The notes: generated by a model from the sequence alone, not told the origin. Shown: positions 1 to 8,781, numbered from the stretch's first letter. The stretch is DNA of 64,000 nucleotides from Streptomyces sp. CB01201 (GCF_002803085.1 NZ_NNBJ01000008.1:245645-309644); one strand, 5' to 3'. Translations and numbers: made by a program.

Positions 1-551
1 ATGGAGACGCGGAACGTGCCGCAGCCCTTGCGGCCGGTCTTCAGGCCGCCCCCGTCGGCCGCCCCCTCGAAGACCAGCACCGCGCCGCAGGCCAGGGCAC
101 GTTCCTCGATCAGGGCCCGTGAGGCGTGGGATCCCACCTCTTCGTCGGCGGTCACCAGGATCTCCACACCCGACCGGTCCTCCAGGGCCGCGATGCCGTG
201 CACGGCCTGCACGAGACCGCCGAGCATGTCGAAGACCCCGGGGCCGGTGGCACGCCCGTCCTCGACCTTGAACGGGCGCCGCGCGAGCGTGCCGAGCGGG
301 AACACCGTGTCGTGGTGACCGAGGATCAGCACCTTCGGATCGCCACCACCGGACCACTGGACGTGCGGTCCGGCCGCGCTCTCGACGAGGACGGCCCGGC
401 CGGCAAGCCGGCTCTCGATGACGGCGGCGACGGTTTTGGCCGATGCGGCGAGAGCCTCGCGGTCGCGTGACGGCGACTCGACCTCGACGAGTGTCCTGAG
501 GTCCTCGATCATCGCGTCCACGCCCACCGGGACGGCCTTGTGCGTCGTCAT
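1..551 (-). CDS. M20 family metallopeptidase (C-terminus outside window)
   Basis: Zinc-dependent amidohydrolase or peptidase of the M20 (glutamate carboxypeptidase-like) family; only about 183 N-terminal residues are in the window and the frame is open to the left edge. The translation from the ATG at 551 shows the metal-binding GHHDTVFPLG motif near residue 78, a GPGVFDM motif near 105 that usually carries the bridging aspartate, and the catalytic-glutamate motif TADEEVGSH near 140. No signal peptide is seen, so it is probably cytoplasmic. M20 enzymes cleave C-terminal or acyl-amino-acid bonds, but the substrate cannot be told from this fragment. It is divergent from the next gene, with 275 bp between them that hold no clear gene. 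Confidence 0.85.
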   Translation of the reverse strand, partial: MTTHKAVPVGVDAMIEDLRTLVEVESPSRDREALAASAKTVAAVIESRLAGRAVLVESAAGPHVQWSGGGDPKVLILGHHDTVFPLGTLARRPFKVEDGRATGPGVFDMLGGLVQAVHGIAALEDRSGVEILVTADEEVGSHASRALIEERALACGAVLVFEGAADGGGLKTGRKGCGTFRVS

Positions 552-826
552 GCGGTCAGATTAATGGGTACCCGCGGGCCGCCTCCGCGGCAGGGCTCCG
601 GGGTCGCCTGTGCCACAGGCGTGCTGCCGGGCCCCGCCAGTGGCCCATCTGGCCGAGCTGTACGCCCCGACGGGAGCCGGCGCGTACAGCATGGTGGTCG
701 GGCGGAGACATCGGCGGCCGGAAAGCCGTGCGGAGCATGCCGACGGAGCCGCTCCCTGGGTACTCGCCCCAGTGGACCCCCACAACGGCGACGCCCCGCA
801 GGCGAACACGAGCGAAGGTGAGTGAA

Positions 827-1204
827 GTGACCGCACCCGAGGACGGAACCACACCCGAGAACCGGGCCGAGCCGGCCGGCGGGACGACGCTGATCGGCGT
901 CCGGTCCCCCAGTGACGTCGATCTGGCCCTCAAGTACCTCACCAACCGGTCGGACGCGCCGGCCCAGTTCGCGCTCGGCGTGGCCGCCGCCTACCGCTGG
1001 GCCATGGGCCGCGCGGACCAGGCACCCGTCACGGGGACGTCCGCCCGCCGGCCGCCGCCGGACCTGCGGCTGCTCACCGCCGAGGTGGACGCGGCCGTCG
1101 TCCAGCTGGACGACCCGACCACACAGGGGGGCGCCCGGGACTTCACCCGCGGTGTGCACGACGCCCTGACCTGGGTGTGCGGCTACAGCGAGACCAGGGT
1201 CTGA
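827..1204 (+). CDS. Conserved hypothetical protein, Streptomyces type
   Basis: Small acidic soluble protein of about 125 residues with no domain I can name. The middle part (DVDLALKYLTNRSDAP, then FALGVAAAYRWAMG) and the tail (TRGVHDALTWVCGYSETRV) look like a small helical fold. I chose the GTG at 827 because AAGGTGA lies about 4 bases upstream; an in-frame GTG at 818 would add three residues, and the open frame reaches back to 728 but that extra sequence looks non-coding. The gene ends 60 bp before the convergent AI-2E-type gene. Function unknown. Confidence 0.65.
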   Translation: MTAPEDGTTPENRAEPAGGTTLIGVRSPSDVDLALKYLTNRSDAPAQFALGVAAAYRWAMGRADQAPVTGTSARRPPPDLRLLTAEVDAAVVQLDDPTTQGGARDFTRGVHDALTWVCGYSETRV

Positions 1205-1264
1205 GGCCGCGTTCCGCGCCTCGCCGGCGCCGGCCCGGGACTCGGCCGCTCGGGGTCCGGCCGC

Positions 1265-2392
1265 TCAGGACGTGTCGGTCCGCGCGAAGACGTGCTCGTC
1301 CAGGATCAGACCGATCGCGACGGCGACCGGGATGGCGACCAGTGCCCCCACGATGCCGAGCAGTGCGCCGCCGAGCAGCACGCCCACCACGGTGACCAGG
1401 GGGTGGACGTCCACGGCGAACTTCATCACGCGCGGCACGATCAGGTAGTCCTCCGCGACCCGGAAGGCGACGTAGAACCCCGCCGTCGCCAGGGCCACCG
1501 GGAAGGACACCGACAGGGCAACCAGGCTCACGACCAGGCCGCCGATCGTGGTGCCCACGATGGGGATCAGGTCCATCAGCGCGATGAACACCCCGAGCGC
1601 GGCGGGATAGGGCACGCCGGTGACCACGCACCAGATGAAGGTGGCGAGCCCCGCGATCACCGAGGTGAGTACGTTGCCGAGCATGTAGCGGCCCACCCGG
1701 ATCAGGATCTCGTCGGTGACGTCTCGCGCGTGCGGACGTTTGCGGGCGGCGACGAACCGCAGGAAGAACCGCTTCAGGGACGGCAGGAACGCCATCACGT
1801 AGACCGTCACGACGATGACGACCGCGGCCGAGGTCACCGCCCCGACGACCACCCGCCCCGCACCCAGCAGACCCCCCGCGAGGCCCGCGGCCCCGCCGTT
1901 GGAGAACTGGTCCTTGGCCTTCTGCAGGACGTGGAAGCGGTCCTCGAACCTGCCGAGCACCGAATCGTGGTTCCGCAGCTGCTTCAGCCAGTCGGGCACC
2001 GCCTTGATCAGTGCGTTGACCTCGTCCGCGACCGGCGGCACGACCAGTGCGAGGAAACCCGCGAAGAGCGCGAGCAGCACGAGGAGGACCACGAGGACGG
2101 CCCAGCCGCGCCGCAGGCGGTGCCGGGTGAGCCAGGCGACGACCGGTTCGAGTGCGAGCGCGATGAACACGGCGAGGAGCAGCAGGGTCAGGAGGCTGCC
2201 GACCTCCAGGACGGTCTGCACGGTCAGCCACGCGAGGGTCGCGCCGAGGCCGAGGCCGAAGCCGCTGGAGATCCATGACCTGCCGAACGCGATCCGTGTT
2301 CCGCGAGGCCGCCCGCCGGGGTCCGCGGGTCCCCCCGAGGTCACGTCGGCCGGCTCGTGGTCGCCGTCGCGCTCAGGCGGCGGCGATGTCAT
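1265..2392 (-). CDS. AI-2E family transporter-like membrane protein
   Basis: Polytopic inner-membrane protein of about 375 residues, the usual length for the AI-2E/PerM (PF01594) family. After a hydrophilic 35-residue N-terminus rich in D, E and P there are strongly hydrophobic segments, for example around VGSLLTLLLLAVFIALAL and AVLVVLLVLLALFAGFLALV, then a long soluble loop and a cluster of C-terminal helices ending with the pattern LLGGALLGIVGALVAIP that is typical of the family. Members export small molecules or act as ion/proton antiporters; calling it an autoinducer-2 exporter would be a family label only. The ATG at 2392 has GGAGG five bases upstream; the longer frame to 2497 lacks such a site. 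Confidence 0.85.
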   Translation of the reverse strand: MTSPPPERDGDHEPADVTSGGPADPGGRPRGTRIAFGRSWISSGFGLGLGATLAWLTVQTVLEVGSLLTLLLLAVFIALALEPVVAWLTRHRLRRGWAVLVVLLVLLALFAGFLALVVPPVADEVNALIKAVPDWLKQLRNHDSVLGRFEDRFHVLQKAKDQFSNGGAAGLAGGLLGAGRVVVGAVTSAAVVIVVTVYVMAFLPSLKRFFLRFVAARKRPHARDVTDEILIRVGRYMLGNVLTSVIAGLATFIWCVVTGVPYPAALGVFIALMDLIPIVGTTIGGLVVSLVALSVSFPVALATAGFYVAFRVAEDYLIVPRVMKFAVDVHPLVTVVGVLLGGALLGIVGALVAIPVAVAIGLILDEHVFARTDTS

Positions 2393-2827
2393 CACGGCCT
2401 CCGGTCCCGGCCGGGGCGGGTGAGGCGCAGACGTACGACGGGTGCATCTGCCAGTACCTCTCTTCGAGGCCGGGACGGGGTCTTCGTACGCCGCCACCCC
2501 GGGTGGTGACCGCCCCGCGCGGCACTGCGCCGACGGGCGCCGGAACCGGGCTTTCCAGCTCCGACCCTAGCCAGGTATCCCGTCCCCGGCCTTGTATGCC
2601 GGTCCTGCGGGCCGCCATCCGGATGACGGGCACATGACGGGGCGGGCGATTGGCAGGGGGGATGCCGGGTACAGGTTCGCCGCCGACGGGTCGGTCACCA
2701 GGGGTGCTCGCCGGAGACGTCGACAGCGCGCCGTCGAGGGCGGGCCGGTCGGCGGTGCTTACATGAACGGGCCCGTCGGGACGGGCTGAACAGCCGATTG
2801 CGGCTCGGGCGTGGAGGGGATGCGGGG
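2393..2827. other. Divergent intergenic region, no gene recognised
   Basis: This 435-bp gap separates the AI-2E-type gene (leftward) from the Mrp-like operon (rightward), so it must hold two promoters. Open frames here are short, arginine/proline rich and look like shadows. I see no hairpin, operator or RNA element that I can name. Confidence 0.5.
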
Positions 2828-3004
2828 ATGGGTCGAACCGTGGCCGCCACCGGCGAAATCCTCGCGTGGTGGGTGCTCCTGACGGGCGGATGGCTCGTGC
2901 TGATCGGCACGGTCGATCCGCTGGAATGCTTCGTCGGGGCCGGGTCGGCCCTCCTGGCGGCGGTAGCCGCGCGGGCGGCGCGCCGGGCGATGGGCGAGCG
3001 GTGA
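2828..3004 (+). CDS. Very short MrpE/MnhE-like membrane protein
   Basis: A 58-residue protein with two hydrophobic stretches (AWWVLLTGGWLVLIG, then FVGAGSALLAAVAA) followed by ARRAMGER. The tryptophan/LLTG pattern resembles the first 45 residues of MrpE, a normally about 160-residue subunit of Mrp Na+/H+ antiporters, so this is either a minimal E-like subunit or a truncated one. The ATG at 2828 sits 9 bases after GGAGGGG. It is the first gene of a tightly coupled operon: its stop overlaps the GTG start of the next gene. The assignment rests mainly on position and the short motif. Confidence 0.6.
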   Translation: MGRTVAATGEILAWWVLLTGGWLVLIGTVDPLECFVGAGSALLAAVAARAARRAMGER

Positions 3005-3462
3005 CCGGCTGGCTCGTGGCGGCCTCGGTACTCCTTGCCGCCGGGTTCGGACCGACGGTGTGGGGCGTGGCCACCGGTCCCCTCGAACGCCGGGTGGTCG
3101 CCCAGAACTTCGGCACCTCGGTGGTCTGTCTGGTGATGCTGCTGCTCGCGCAGGCGTACGCCCGCCCGTCCTACGTGGATCTCGCGCTGGTGCTCGCCGT
3201 GCTCGGCCCGGCCGGCACGCTGGTCTACGCACGGCTGCTCGCCGAGGACCTCACGGACGATCCGCCGCACGCCCGGGTGCTCACGGCGGTGGCCGCTTCG
3301 GCGGCCGTGGTGGTCGTGGCGGCGATGTGCCTGGCCACCGGCGCGGGCCGGGCTACGGTGAAGCTCCTGCTGATCGGCGGGCTGCTCGTGGCAGGGAACG
3401 TGATCGCCTCCCGGGCGCTGGCGGGCGGCTTTCCCAAGGGAGCGGCGGCGAGCCGTGACTGA
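3001..3462 (+). CDS. MrpF-like subunit with an MrpG-like C-terminal extension
   Basis: A 153-residue membrane protein. Residues 1-80 match MrpF/PhaF: a hydrophobic segment, then GPLERRVVAQNFGTS and RPSYVDLALVLAVLG, the F-subunit pattern. MrpF is normally about 90 residues. The remaining 70 residues form two more hydrophobic segments, the last (VKLLLIGGLLVAGN followed by SRAL) recalling the end of MrpG, so I infer an F-G-like fusion; no separate mrpG is present. It starts with GTG at 3001 overlapping the previous stop, and its own stop overlaps the next start, so translation is probably coupled. Confidence 0.7.
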   Translation: MTGWLVAASVLLAAGFGPTVWGVATGPLERRVVAQNFGTSVVCLVMLLLAQAYARPSYVDLALVLAVLGPAGTLVYARLLAEDLTDDPPHARVLTAVAASAAVVVVAAMCLATGAGRATVKLLLIGGLLVAGNVIASRALAGGFPKGAAASRD

Positions 3463-3715
3463 TGTCCTGACCCTGATCTCGCTGCTGCTCGTCGCCGCCT
3501 CGGCGACCGCCGCCGTCGCGGCGCGCGACCCGTCCCGCCAGGCCCTGGTGCTCGCGGTGCTCGGCCTTGCCCTCGCGGTGCTCTTCACCGTCCTCCAGGC
3601 CCCCGACGTCGGCCTCTCCCAGCTCGCGGTGGGCTCGGCCCTCACGCCGCTGCTCATCCTGCTGTCCGTCCGCAAAGTACGGCGCCGGGGGCGGCGCGAG
3701 GACGGTGGGCGATGA
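3455..3715 (+). CDS. MbhD/DUF4040 domain subunit of Mrp/Mbh-type antiporter
   Basis: An 86-residue protein with two or three membrane segments matching the DUF4040 (hydrogenase subunit MbhD) domain; the diagnostic part is LQAPDVGLSQLAVGSALTPL around residues 47-66. In classical Mrp systems this domain is part of the C-terminal half of MrpA; here it is a stand-alone gene as in archaeal Mbh complexes. It starts with GTG at 3455, 8 bases inside the preceding gene, and its stop overlaps the ATG of the MnhB gene. Confidence 0.8.
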   Translation: MTDVLTLISLLLVAASATAAVAARDPSRQALVLAVLGLALAVLFTVLQAPDVGLSQLAVGSALTPLLILLSVRKVRRRGRREDGGR

Positions 3716-4467
3716 GCCGGCGGCTGCGCATGTGGGTCCTGGCCACGGGCGGATTCGGGGTGGCCGTGCTGCTCGTCGCCGCCTATGTGCGGCTGCCGCG
3801 CTTCGGCGGGGGCCCGCATCCCTACGGCGAGCGTGCCGTGGCGGCCGCGCTCTCGCGCCACACCGCCAACGTCATCTCGTCCGTCAACTTCGATCTGCGG
3901 GCCTTCGACACGCTGGGCGAGGAGAGCATCCTGTTCGGCGCGGTGCTCGGCACGGTGGTCCTGCTGCGCCAGACCCGCGACGAGCGCGAGGTGCCGCCCG
4001 CCCCGGCCCGGATCGCCCCCGCGGTACGCCGTTACGCGCGGATCATGCTGCCCCTCGCCCTGCTCTGCGGCCTGTATGTGATCGCGCACGGGCAGCTCAG
4101 CCCCGGCGGCGGGTTCCAGGGCGGGGTGGTCGTGGCGACCGCGCTGCACCTGCTGTACATCGGGGCGGACTACCGCGCCCTGGAACACATCCGGCCGGTC
4201 GGCCGGTACGAGGTCGGGGACGCGGTGGGCGAGGCGGCCTATGTCGTGGTCGGCGTCGCCGGACTGCTCGGCGGCTCCGCCTTCCTCGCCAACGTCCTGC
4301 CGCTCGGCACCTTCAACACGCTCGCCTCGGGCGGGACGGTGCCGCTGCTCAACGCGGCGGTCGGCATGGAGGTCGCCTGCGCGGTGGTCGTGCTGCTCGC
4401 CCGCTTCCTCGACCAGGCCGTCGAGATCGAGCAGGGGCCGACACGCAAGGAAGGGAAGCAGTCATGA
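3712..4467 (+). CDS. mnhB: MnhB-domain subunit fused to MbhE-like N-terminus
   Basis: A 251-residue membrane protein with two parts. Residues 45-90 contain the MbhE/MrpA-tail motif (NVISSVNFDLRAFDTLGEE), and residues about 108-240 are an MnhB domain with the hallmark HGQLSPGGGFQGG near 126-138. Mrp subunit B is part of the cation-translocating membrane arm. A fused E/B arrangement is common in actinobacterial and hydrogenase-type clusters. The ATG at 3712 overlaps the previous stop; the 3' end is followed by a 19-bp gap before mnhC. Confidence 0.85.
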   Translation: MSRRLRMWVLATGGFGVAVLLVAAYVRLPRFGGGPHPYGERAVAAALSRHTANVISSVNFDLRAFDTLGEESILFGAVLGTVVLLRQTRDEREVPPAPARIAPAVRRYARIMLPLALLCGLYVIAHGQLSPGGGFQGGVVVATALHLLYIGADYRALEHIRPVGRYEVGDAVGEAAYVVVGVAGLLGGSAFLANVLPLGTFNTLASGGTVPLLNAAVGMEVACAVVVLLARFLDQAVEIEQGPTRKEGKQS

Positions 4468-4486
4468 ACGGGGGCGTGGACCGACC

Positions 4487-4837
4487 ATGATGAACGCGGT
4501 TCCGTATCTGGTCGCCGGATACATCTTCCTCATCGGCTGCTACGGCCTGGCGACGAGCCGTCATCTGGTGCACGCCGTCGGTTGCCTGACGGTCTGTCAG
4601 TCGTCCACCTACGTTCTGCTGCTCGCGGTGGGATACCGGGACGGTGGCACCGCGCCGGTCTTCTCCGATGTGAAGCCGGGCGCACGGCCGTTGGTGGACC
4701 CGGTCGTCCAGGCTCTGGCGCTCACCGACGTCGTGGTCGGCGCCACGGTCACCGCGCTGCTGCTCGCCCTGGTGATACAGGTCGCCAAGCGGCACGGCAC
4801 GGTCAACCCCGACGAGCTCTCCGAGCTGCGCGGATGA
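4487..4837 (+). CDS. mnhC: NuoK-like subunit C of Mrp-type antiporter
   Basis: A 116-residue protein with three membrane segments, the size and topology of MrpC/NuoK. The family pattern is visible in [24 protein letters not shown] split around residues 6-28 and in [17 protein letters not shown] near residues 70-86 (DPLPQALVLTAIVI-like). NuoK-type subunits carry membrane glutamates for proton movement in complex I. Two consecutive ATG codons (4487, 4490) are possible starts. The stop overlaps the ATG of mnhD. Confidence 0.85.
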   Translation: MMNAVPYLVAGYIFLIGCYGLATSRHLVHAVGCLTVCQSSTYVLLLAVGYRDGGTAPVFSDVKPGARPLVDPVVQALALTDVVVGATVTALLLALVIQVAKRHGTVNPDELSELRG

Positions 4838-6582
4838 ACCAACTGCTTCCCCTGATCGTGGCCCTGCCCCTGCTCGGTGCCGCCGCCCTCGTGGCGGCCG
4901 GGCGGCGGCTGCCCCGCATCGTGGCCGAATCGGTGGGCTGCGCGATCGCGGCGGCCACGGCCGTGCTCACGATCGCGCTGCTGCTGAATTCCTCTCCGGA
5001 CGCCGTCGAGTGGGTCGGCGGTTGGCACCCCGTGGGCGGCGAGGGCGTGGGCATCGAACTGGTCGGGGACGGACCCGGCACGGGGCTTGCCGCGCTGGTG
5101 TCCGTCCTGGTCGTCGCCGTCCTGGTCTACTCTTGGCGCTACTTCGACGAGCCGCCGCGCCGGCACGCGGGCTCCTTCCCCGCGCTCGTGCTGCTCTTCC
5201 AGGCCGGCATGTGCGGCTTCGCGCTCACCGGCGACCTCTTCAACGCCTTCGTGTTCTTCGAGTTGATGAGCGTGGTGGCGTACGCCCTGACCGGCTACCG
5301 CGTGGAGGAGAAGAAGGCGGTCCAGGGCGCCCTCACCTTCGGCGTGCTCAACTCCCTCGGCGCGTACGCCACATTGACCGGCATCGTGCTCCTCTACGCG
5401 CGCACCGGCGAGCTCAACATGCACCGGATCGGGCAGCGGCTCGACGCGCAGGGCGGGCCCGATGCGCTGGTCCTCGCCGCCTTCGCCCTCGTTCTGACCG
5501 GCCTCCTGGTCAAGGCGGCGGCCCTGCCCTTCCACTTCTGGCTGCCGGACGCCCACGCGGTCGCCCCGACCCCGGTGTGCATGCTGCTCTCCGGAGTCAT
5601 GGTCGAACTCGGCCTGTACGGGGCGTGGCGGGTGTACACCACGGTGTTCGCCGGGCCGGGCGGGGTGCCCGCCCCCGACGCCGGACGCGCCTTCGTGGTG
5701 CTCGGCACCCTGGGCGCCCTGGTCGGCGCGCTGATGTGCTGGCAGCAGCGCCACATCAAACGCCTCCTTGCGTACTCGACGGTCGCGCACACCGGTCTCT
5801 TCCTGGTCGGCGTCGGCCTGATGAAGCCCGGGGCGACCGGCGGGGTGGCGCTCTACGTCCTCGGCCACGCGGGCGCGAAGGCCGCCCTGTTCGCCTGCAC
5901 CGGCATTCTGCTCGACCGGTACGGCAGCGTGGACGAACACGAACTGCATGGCCGGGCACGGGAGTTGCGGGTCGTGGGCACGCTGTTCCTGGTGGGTGCC
6001 CTGGCTCTGGCGGGGCTGCCGCCCTTCGCGACGGGGCTCGGCAAGTCGGCCACCGAGGAGGCGGGCGGCCCCGGCTTCACCGTCGTGTTCGTGGCCGTCT
6101 CGGCGGTCACCGCGGGCGCGGTGCTGCGGGTCGCCGCCCGGGTGTTCCTCGGGCTCGGGCCGCGGCCGGCCGACGGCCCGGGAGCGGAGACGGGTGGCGG
6201 GGGCGAGGAGCCCGAGACCCGGGGCCCGCTCGGCCGGGTCCCGGTCACGATGATCGCGGTCCCGGCGGCGCTGCTCGCCGGATCGCTCTGCGCGGGCCTG
6301 GTGCCGGGACTGGCGCGTGCGGTGGGCCTGGGCTTCGGCGCGCAAGCACAGCAGGTCCCGCACTGGACGCTCACCGGCCTGCTTCTGGGCGTGGCCTCGG
6401 CCGCCCTCGGCGCGGGGCTCGCCGGGGCGGCGATCCGGAGCCCATCGGGCCAGGAGCCGCACGCCTGGATGCAGCCACTGCGCCGACTGCACTCCGGGCA
6501 CATCGGCGACTACGTCGCCTGGCTCCTGGTGGGCACGGCCCTCCTGGGCGGCCTCGCCCTGCCGGGCATCCTGACCGTGTGA
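4834..6582 (+). CDS. mnhD: Complex I subunit 5/NuoN-type antiporter subunit (MnhD)
   Basis: A 582-residue proton-translocating membrane subunit (PF00361). It shows the conserved [17 protein letters not shown] segment with the membrane glutamate, the [18 protein letters not shown] motif with the channel lysine, and the [15 protein letters not shown] motif. The first 90 residues are hydrophobic with an extra loop; after residue about 440 there is a charged Gly/Glu insertion ([13 protein letters not shown]). It is the only large antiporter-type subunit in the operon, which has no NuoL-like MrpA. Ends just before a strong hairpin. Likely function: Na+ or K+/H+ antiport for pH and salt tolerance, by family. 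Confidence 0.9.
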   Translation: MNQLLPLIVALPLLGAAALVAAGRRLPRIVAESVGCAIAAATAVLTIALLLNSSPDAVEWVGGWHPVGGEGVGIELVGDGPGTGLAALVSVLVVAVLVYSWRYFDEPPRRHAGSFPALVLLFQAGMCGFALTGDLFNAFVFFELMSVVAYALTGYRVEEKKAVQGALTFGVLNSLGAYATLTGIVLLYARTGELNMHRIGQRLDAQGGPDALVLAAFALVLTGLLVKAAALPFHFWLPDAHAVAPTPVCMLLSGVMVELGLYGAWRVYTTVFAGPGGVPAPDAGRAFVVLGTLGALVGALMCWQQRHIKRLLAYSTVAHTGLFLVGVGLMKPGATGGVALYVLGHAGAKAALFACTGILLDRYGSVDEHELHGRARELRVVGTLFLVGALALAGLPPFATGLGKSATEEAGGPGFTVVFVAVSAVTAGAVLRVAARVFLGLGPRPADGPGAETGGGGEEPETRGPLGRVPVTMIAVPAALLAGSLCAGLVPGLARAVGLGFGAQAQQVPHWTLTGLLLGVASAALGAGLAGAAIRSPSGQEPHAWMQPLRRLHSGHIGDYVAWLLVGTALLGGLALPGILTV

Positions 6583-6645
6583 CGGGCACTCAACTGGCCT
6601 ACCCGGTCGGGCGATCGACGGACGGCAGCGGCCCGGCGCACGCAG

Positions 6646-6680
6646 CGCGGCGGCTCCCTCGGGTCCGAGGAGCCGCCGCG
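6646..6680. terminator. Bidirectional terminator hairpin
   Basis: A perfect 12-bp GC stem (CGCGGCGGCTCC paired with GGAGCCGCCGCG) around an 11-base loop lies between the end of the Mrp-like operon (6582) and the end of the leftward DUF6381-like gene (6700). It can serve both strands. Confidence 0.75.
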
Positions 6681-6699
6681 ATACCGCCCGGCTTCGCCT

Positions 6700-6882
6700 T
6701 CACATGGGGTCGATGCCGGTGCTGTCGCCCTGCATCCTGCTCTGCTCCTGGAGCCTGCGGGCCTTGTCCTTCAGGCGCTGGCGCTCCGCCGGGTCGGAGG
6801 CACGCTCGGCCGCCTGCTCCAGTTGGTCCGCCTTCTCGCGCATCTGCTGGGCACGGGCGCGGAACTCGTCTGCGACGCTCAT
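6700..6882 (-). CDS. Small hydrophilic DUF6381-like protein
   Basis: A 60-residue, highly charged, helical protein: MSVADEFRARAQQMREKADQ, then a heptad-like run of AAERASDPAERQRLKDKARRL. This matches the small DUF6381-type proteins that are abundant in Streptomyces, whose function is unknown. The ATG at 6882 has AGGAG seven bases upstream; the longer frame to 6948 would add residues with no such site. The operon is monocistronic and ends in the shared hairpin. Confidence 0.75.
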   Translation of the reverse strand: MSVADEFRARAQQMREKADQLEQAAERASDPAERQRLKDKARRLQEQSRMQGDSTGIDPM

Positions 6883-7064
6883 GATCACTCCTGGACATGG
6901 GTGGGTTACGGATACCCCCAGGGAAACAGCGACCCGGGACCCCCGCATCCCGAACGGTCACACACAGTCAGCGAACGTTCGACGTGCTCGATGTACGGGG
7001 CCGGATGCCGGAAGTCGTCGGGATCTCGGTGTCAGGCCGGCCACCGAGGGGGTAGGCGCTTCAC

Positions 7065-7295
7065 ATGACCAGTTTCGCTGCTTCGCAGACACTCGCCTCG
7101 TCCTCCAGTACCTGGCTGTTCACCGGCGTGGGCGTCGTCATCGTCGCCGTGCTGATCGGGGCTTTCTGGTTCGGGAGCCGACGTACGGCCCGTAAGCCGA
7201 TGCCTCCCCAGGCGCCGCAGCCGGGCGCTGATTCCTGGCAGCCGCCCGAGGCCTCGCAGGGCCAGGAGCCCACGGATCCGGAGCATCGCGCCTAG
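7065..7295 (+). CDS. Small single-span membrane protein, DUF6479-like
   Basis: A 76-residue protein: a short Ser/Thr-rich N-terminus, one membrane segment (VGVVIVAVLIGAFWFGSRR at about residues 21-39), and a proline-rich acidic tail. This is the layout of DUF6479 proteins found in Streptomyces. Function unknown; probably a plasma-membrane protein with its tail in the cytoplasm. A GAGGGGG tract lies upstream of the ATG at 7065. Confidence 0.7.
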   Translation: MTSFAASQTLASSSSTWLFTGVGVVIVAVLIGAFWFGSRRTARKPMPPQAPQPGADSWQPPEASQGQEPTDPEHRA

Positions 7296-7466
7296 GGTCT
7301 CGGGGTCACCCACCCAGGCGTATTGAGGTCGCGTTCCGTGACGCTGCGCAGTGGACTGGCACCGGTCACGGCCCGCTCCCCAGCGGTGCCGCCCGCGTCC
7401 GACCAGTTGCCGTGCATCCCGGGCAGGCCGGGGTCGCGAAGGTCCGAGAAGGTGAGGAGAGACGTC

Positions 7467-7793
7467 ATGCCGGCAGGTTCGAGCCCCAAGCGGGAGCGGC
7501 AGTACGAGCACATCAAGGAGAGCGCGCAGGAGCGCGGCGCCTCGGCCGAGCGCGCCAAGGAGATCGCCGCGCGGACCGTGAACAAGGAACGCGCACGCTC
7601 GGGCGAGTCCAGGACGGCGAGCAGGACGTCGACGCAGGACAAGAAGTCGGCGTACCAGCGCGGCGGCGAGCGCTCGCACAGCGCTGCTCAGGGGCCGACG
7701 AAGGACCAGCTCTACGAAGAGGCGAAGAAGCGCAACATCGAGGGCCGCTCGTCGATGAACAAGCAGCAGTTGCGCAAGGCCCTCGGCCGCTGA
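7467..7793 (+). CDS. Small basic protein with Rho-N/SAP-like C-terminus
   Basis: A 108-residue, very basic protein, often labelled 'plasmid stabilization protein' in Streptomyces. Residues 1-45 (KRERQYEHIKESAQERGAS, then RAKEIAARTVNKERAR) match the family found in many actinobacteria; the C-terminal 35 residues (TKDQLYEEAKKRNIEGRSSM, then KQQLRKALGR) look like a Rho-N/SAP-type nucleic-acid-binding motif. Start ATG 7467 follows GGTGAGGAGA by about 6 bases. A role in binding DNA or RNA is inferred; there is no plasmid context here. Confidence 0.75.
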   Translation: MPAGSSPKRERQYEHIKESAQERGASAERAKEIAARTVNKERARSGESRTASRTSTQDKKSAYQRGGERSHSAAQGPTKDQLYEEAKKRNIEGRSSMNKQQLRKALGR

Positions 7794-7800
7794 TCCGCGC

Positions 7801-8673
7801 TCAGCCGCCCGCCTTCTGCGAGTGGGCGGCCCGGCCGGTCAGGTCGGCGAGCCGGAGCGGGCGGGCCGGCGGGTCGGGCAGCACGAGATGCCGGTCGGCG
7901 CGGCCGGCGGGGGTGACGTGGAGCAGCTCGCCGGGTTCCATCAGCCGCCAGTCGGGATGTTCGTCCATGCGCTCGCTGGCGACGACGGTCGCCGGCAGGT
8001 CGGCGAGGTCCCCCGAGTGGACGCGCAGCCGGCCGTCCCTGCCGCTGTGGTCCAGGTGCCGCGTCCCGTGCGGTCCACCCGCCTCGCGCTCCAGTACGTA
8101 CAGCTCATGCGTGTCGGGGTACCGCAGGGCCCACAGTTCGTCCGGGGTGGTGAGGATGAAGTTCAGCGCGTAGAGCGGGAGTTGGGCGGCGATCCAGCGC
8201 ACGGCGCGCTCGATACCGGCCCCGATGTCTCCGCCGGCGTCCCTGATCTCCCGGGTGATCAGCGCGAAGACCCGCTCGGAGTCCGTCTCCCCCCGCACCA
8301 GTGCCATGTCCGGCCCCAAGTGGGCTTCCAGGGAGGCCAGTTCCTCGACGACCCCGTTGTGCGCGAACAGCCGTCCCGCCTGTTCGAAGGGGTGGGTGTT
8401 GGAGGCGGTGAGGCCGCCGGTCGAGGCGAGGCGGATATGGGCGAGGAAGGTGGCCGAGCAGATCCGGCGGGCCTGACGGGCGAAGTCCCGGTCCTGGTAG
8501 GCGGCGTCCGGTGCCTTGCGCACCTCGGGCGTGCCGTCGGGGTCGAAGTAGCCCAGGCCCGTGCCGTCGGGATCGCGATGGCTCTGCGCCGCGAGGCTGT
8601 CGGGTGCTTCGAGCAGCCAGAAGGTGGCGCGGCTGCGGCGCGGGGCGCTGCTCAGCCCGAACAGTCGGCACAT
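7801..8673 (-). CDS. Class II glutamine amidotransferase
   Basis: A 290-residue protein beginning MCRLFGLSS, where Cys2 becomes the N-terminal nucleophile after removal of Met, as in Ntn-type glutaminases. It also shows AHIRLASTGGLTASNTHPF around residues 75-93 and FAHNGVVEEL near 99-108, both part of the glutaminase site. Length and layout fit the YafJ/EgtC-like group of stand-alone class II amidotransferases, so the partner synthetase is unknown. The ATG at 8673 is fixed by the need for the MCRLFG terminus; the frame upstream to 8748 is not coding. It ends 8 bp from the convergent gene at 7793. Confidence 0.88.
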   Translation of the reverse strand: MCRLFGLSSAPRRSRATFWLLEAPDSLAAQSHRDPDGTGLGYFDPDGTPEVRKAPDAAYQDRDFARQARRICSATFLAHIRLASTGGLTASNTHPFEQAGRLFAHNGVVEELASLEAHLGPDMALVRGETDSERVFALITREIRDAGGDIGAGIERAVRWIAAQLPLYALNFILTTPDELWALRYPDTHELYVLEREAGGPHGTRHLDHSGRDGRLRVHSGDLADLPATVVASERMDEHPDWRLMEPGELLHVTPAGRADRHLVLPDPPARPLRLADLTGRAAHSQKAGG

Positions 8674-8744
8674 CGCACGCCACCTCCAGGATCGGTTCCG
8701 GATCTGCCCCGCCCGGGGCATCGTGCCGCGCCGGGGGTGGGAGT

Positions 8745-8781
8745 GCAACGCGCGGGCGGTGGAAGCGCAACGCGCGGGCGG
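8745..8781. repeat. Short tandem duplication
   Basis: The 15-mer GCAACGCGCGGGCGG occurs at 8745 and again at 8767, a 22-bp period, in the gap between the VOC gene and the amidotransferase gene. It looks like a local slippage duplication; no function is implied. Confidence 0.6.

Noticed and set aside
548-1159. 203-codon leftward frame in the peptidase/hypothetical gap
   Set aside because: Arg/Gly/Pro-rich shadow without a ribosome site; it runs antisense to the gene at 827.
1292-2278. 328-codon frame on the plus strand inside the AI-2E-type gene
   Set aside because: Antisense shadow: rich in His, Asp, Arg and Glu with no hydrophobic core and no family; the minus strand has a clear membrane-protein pattern.
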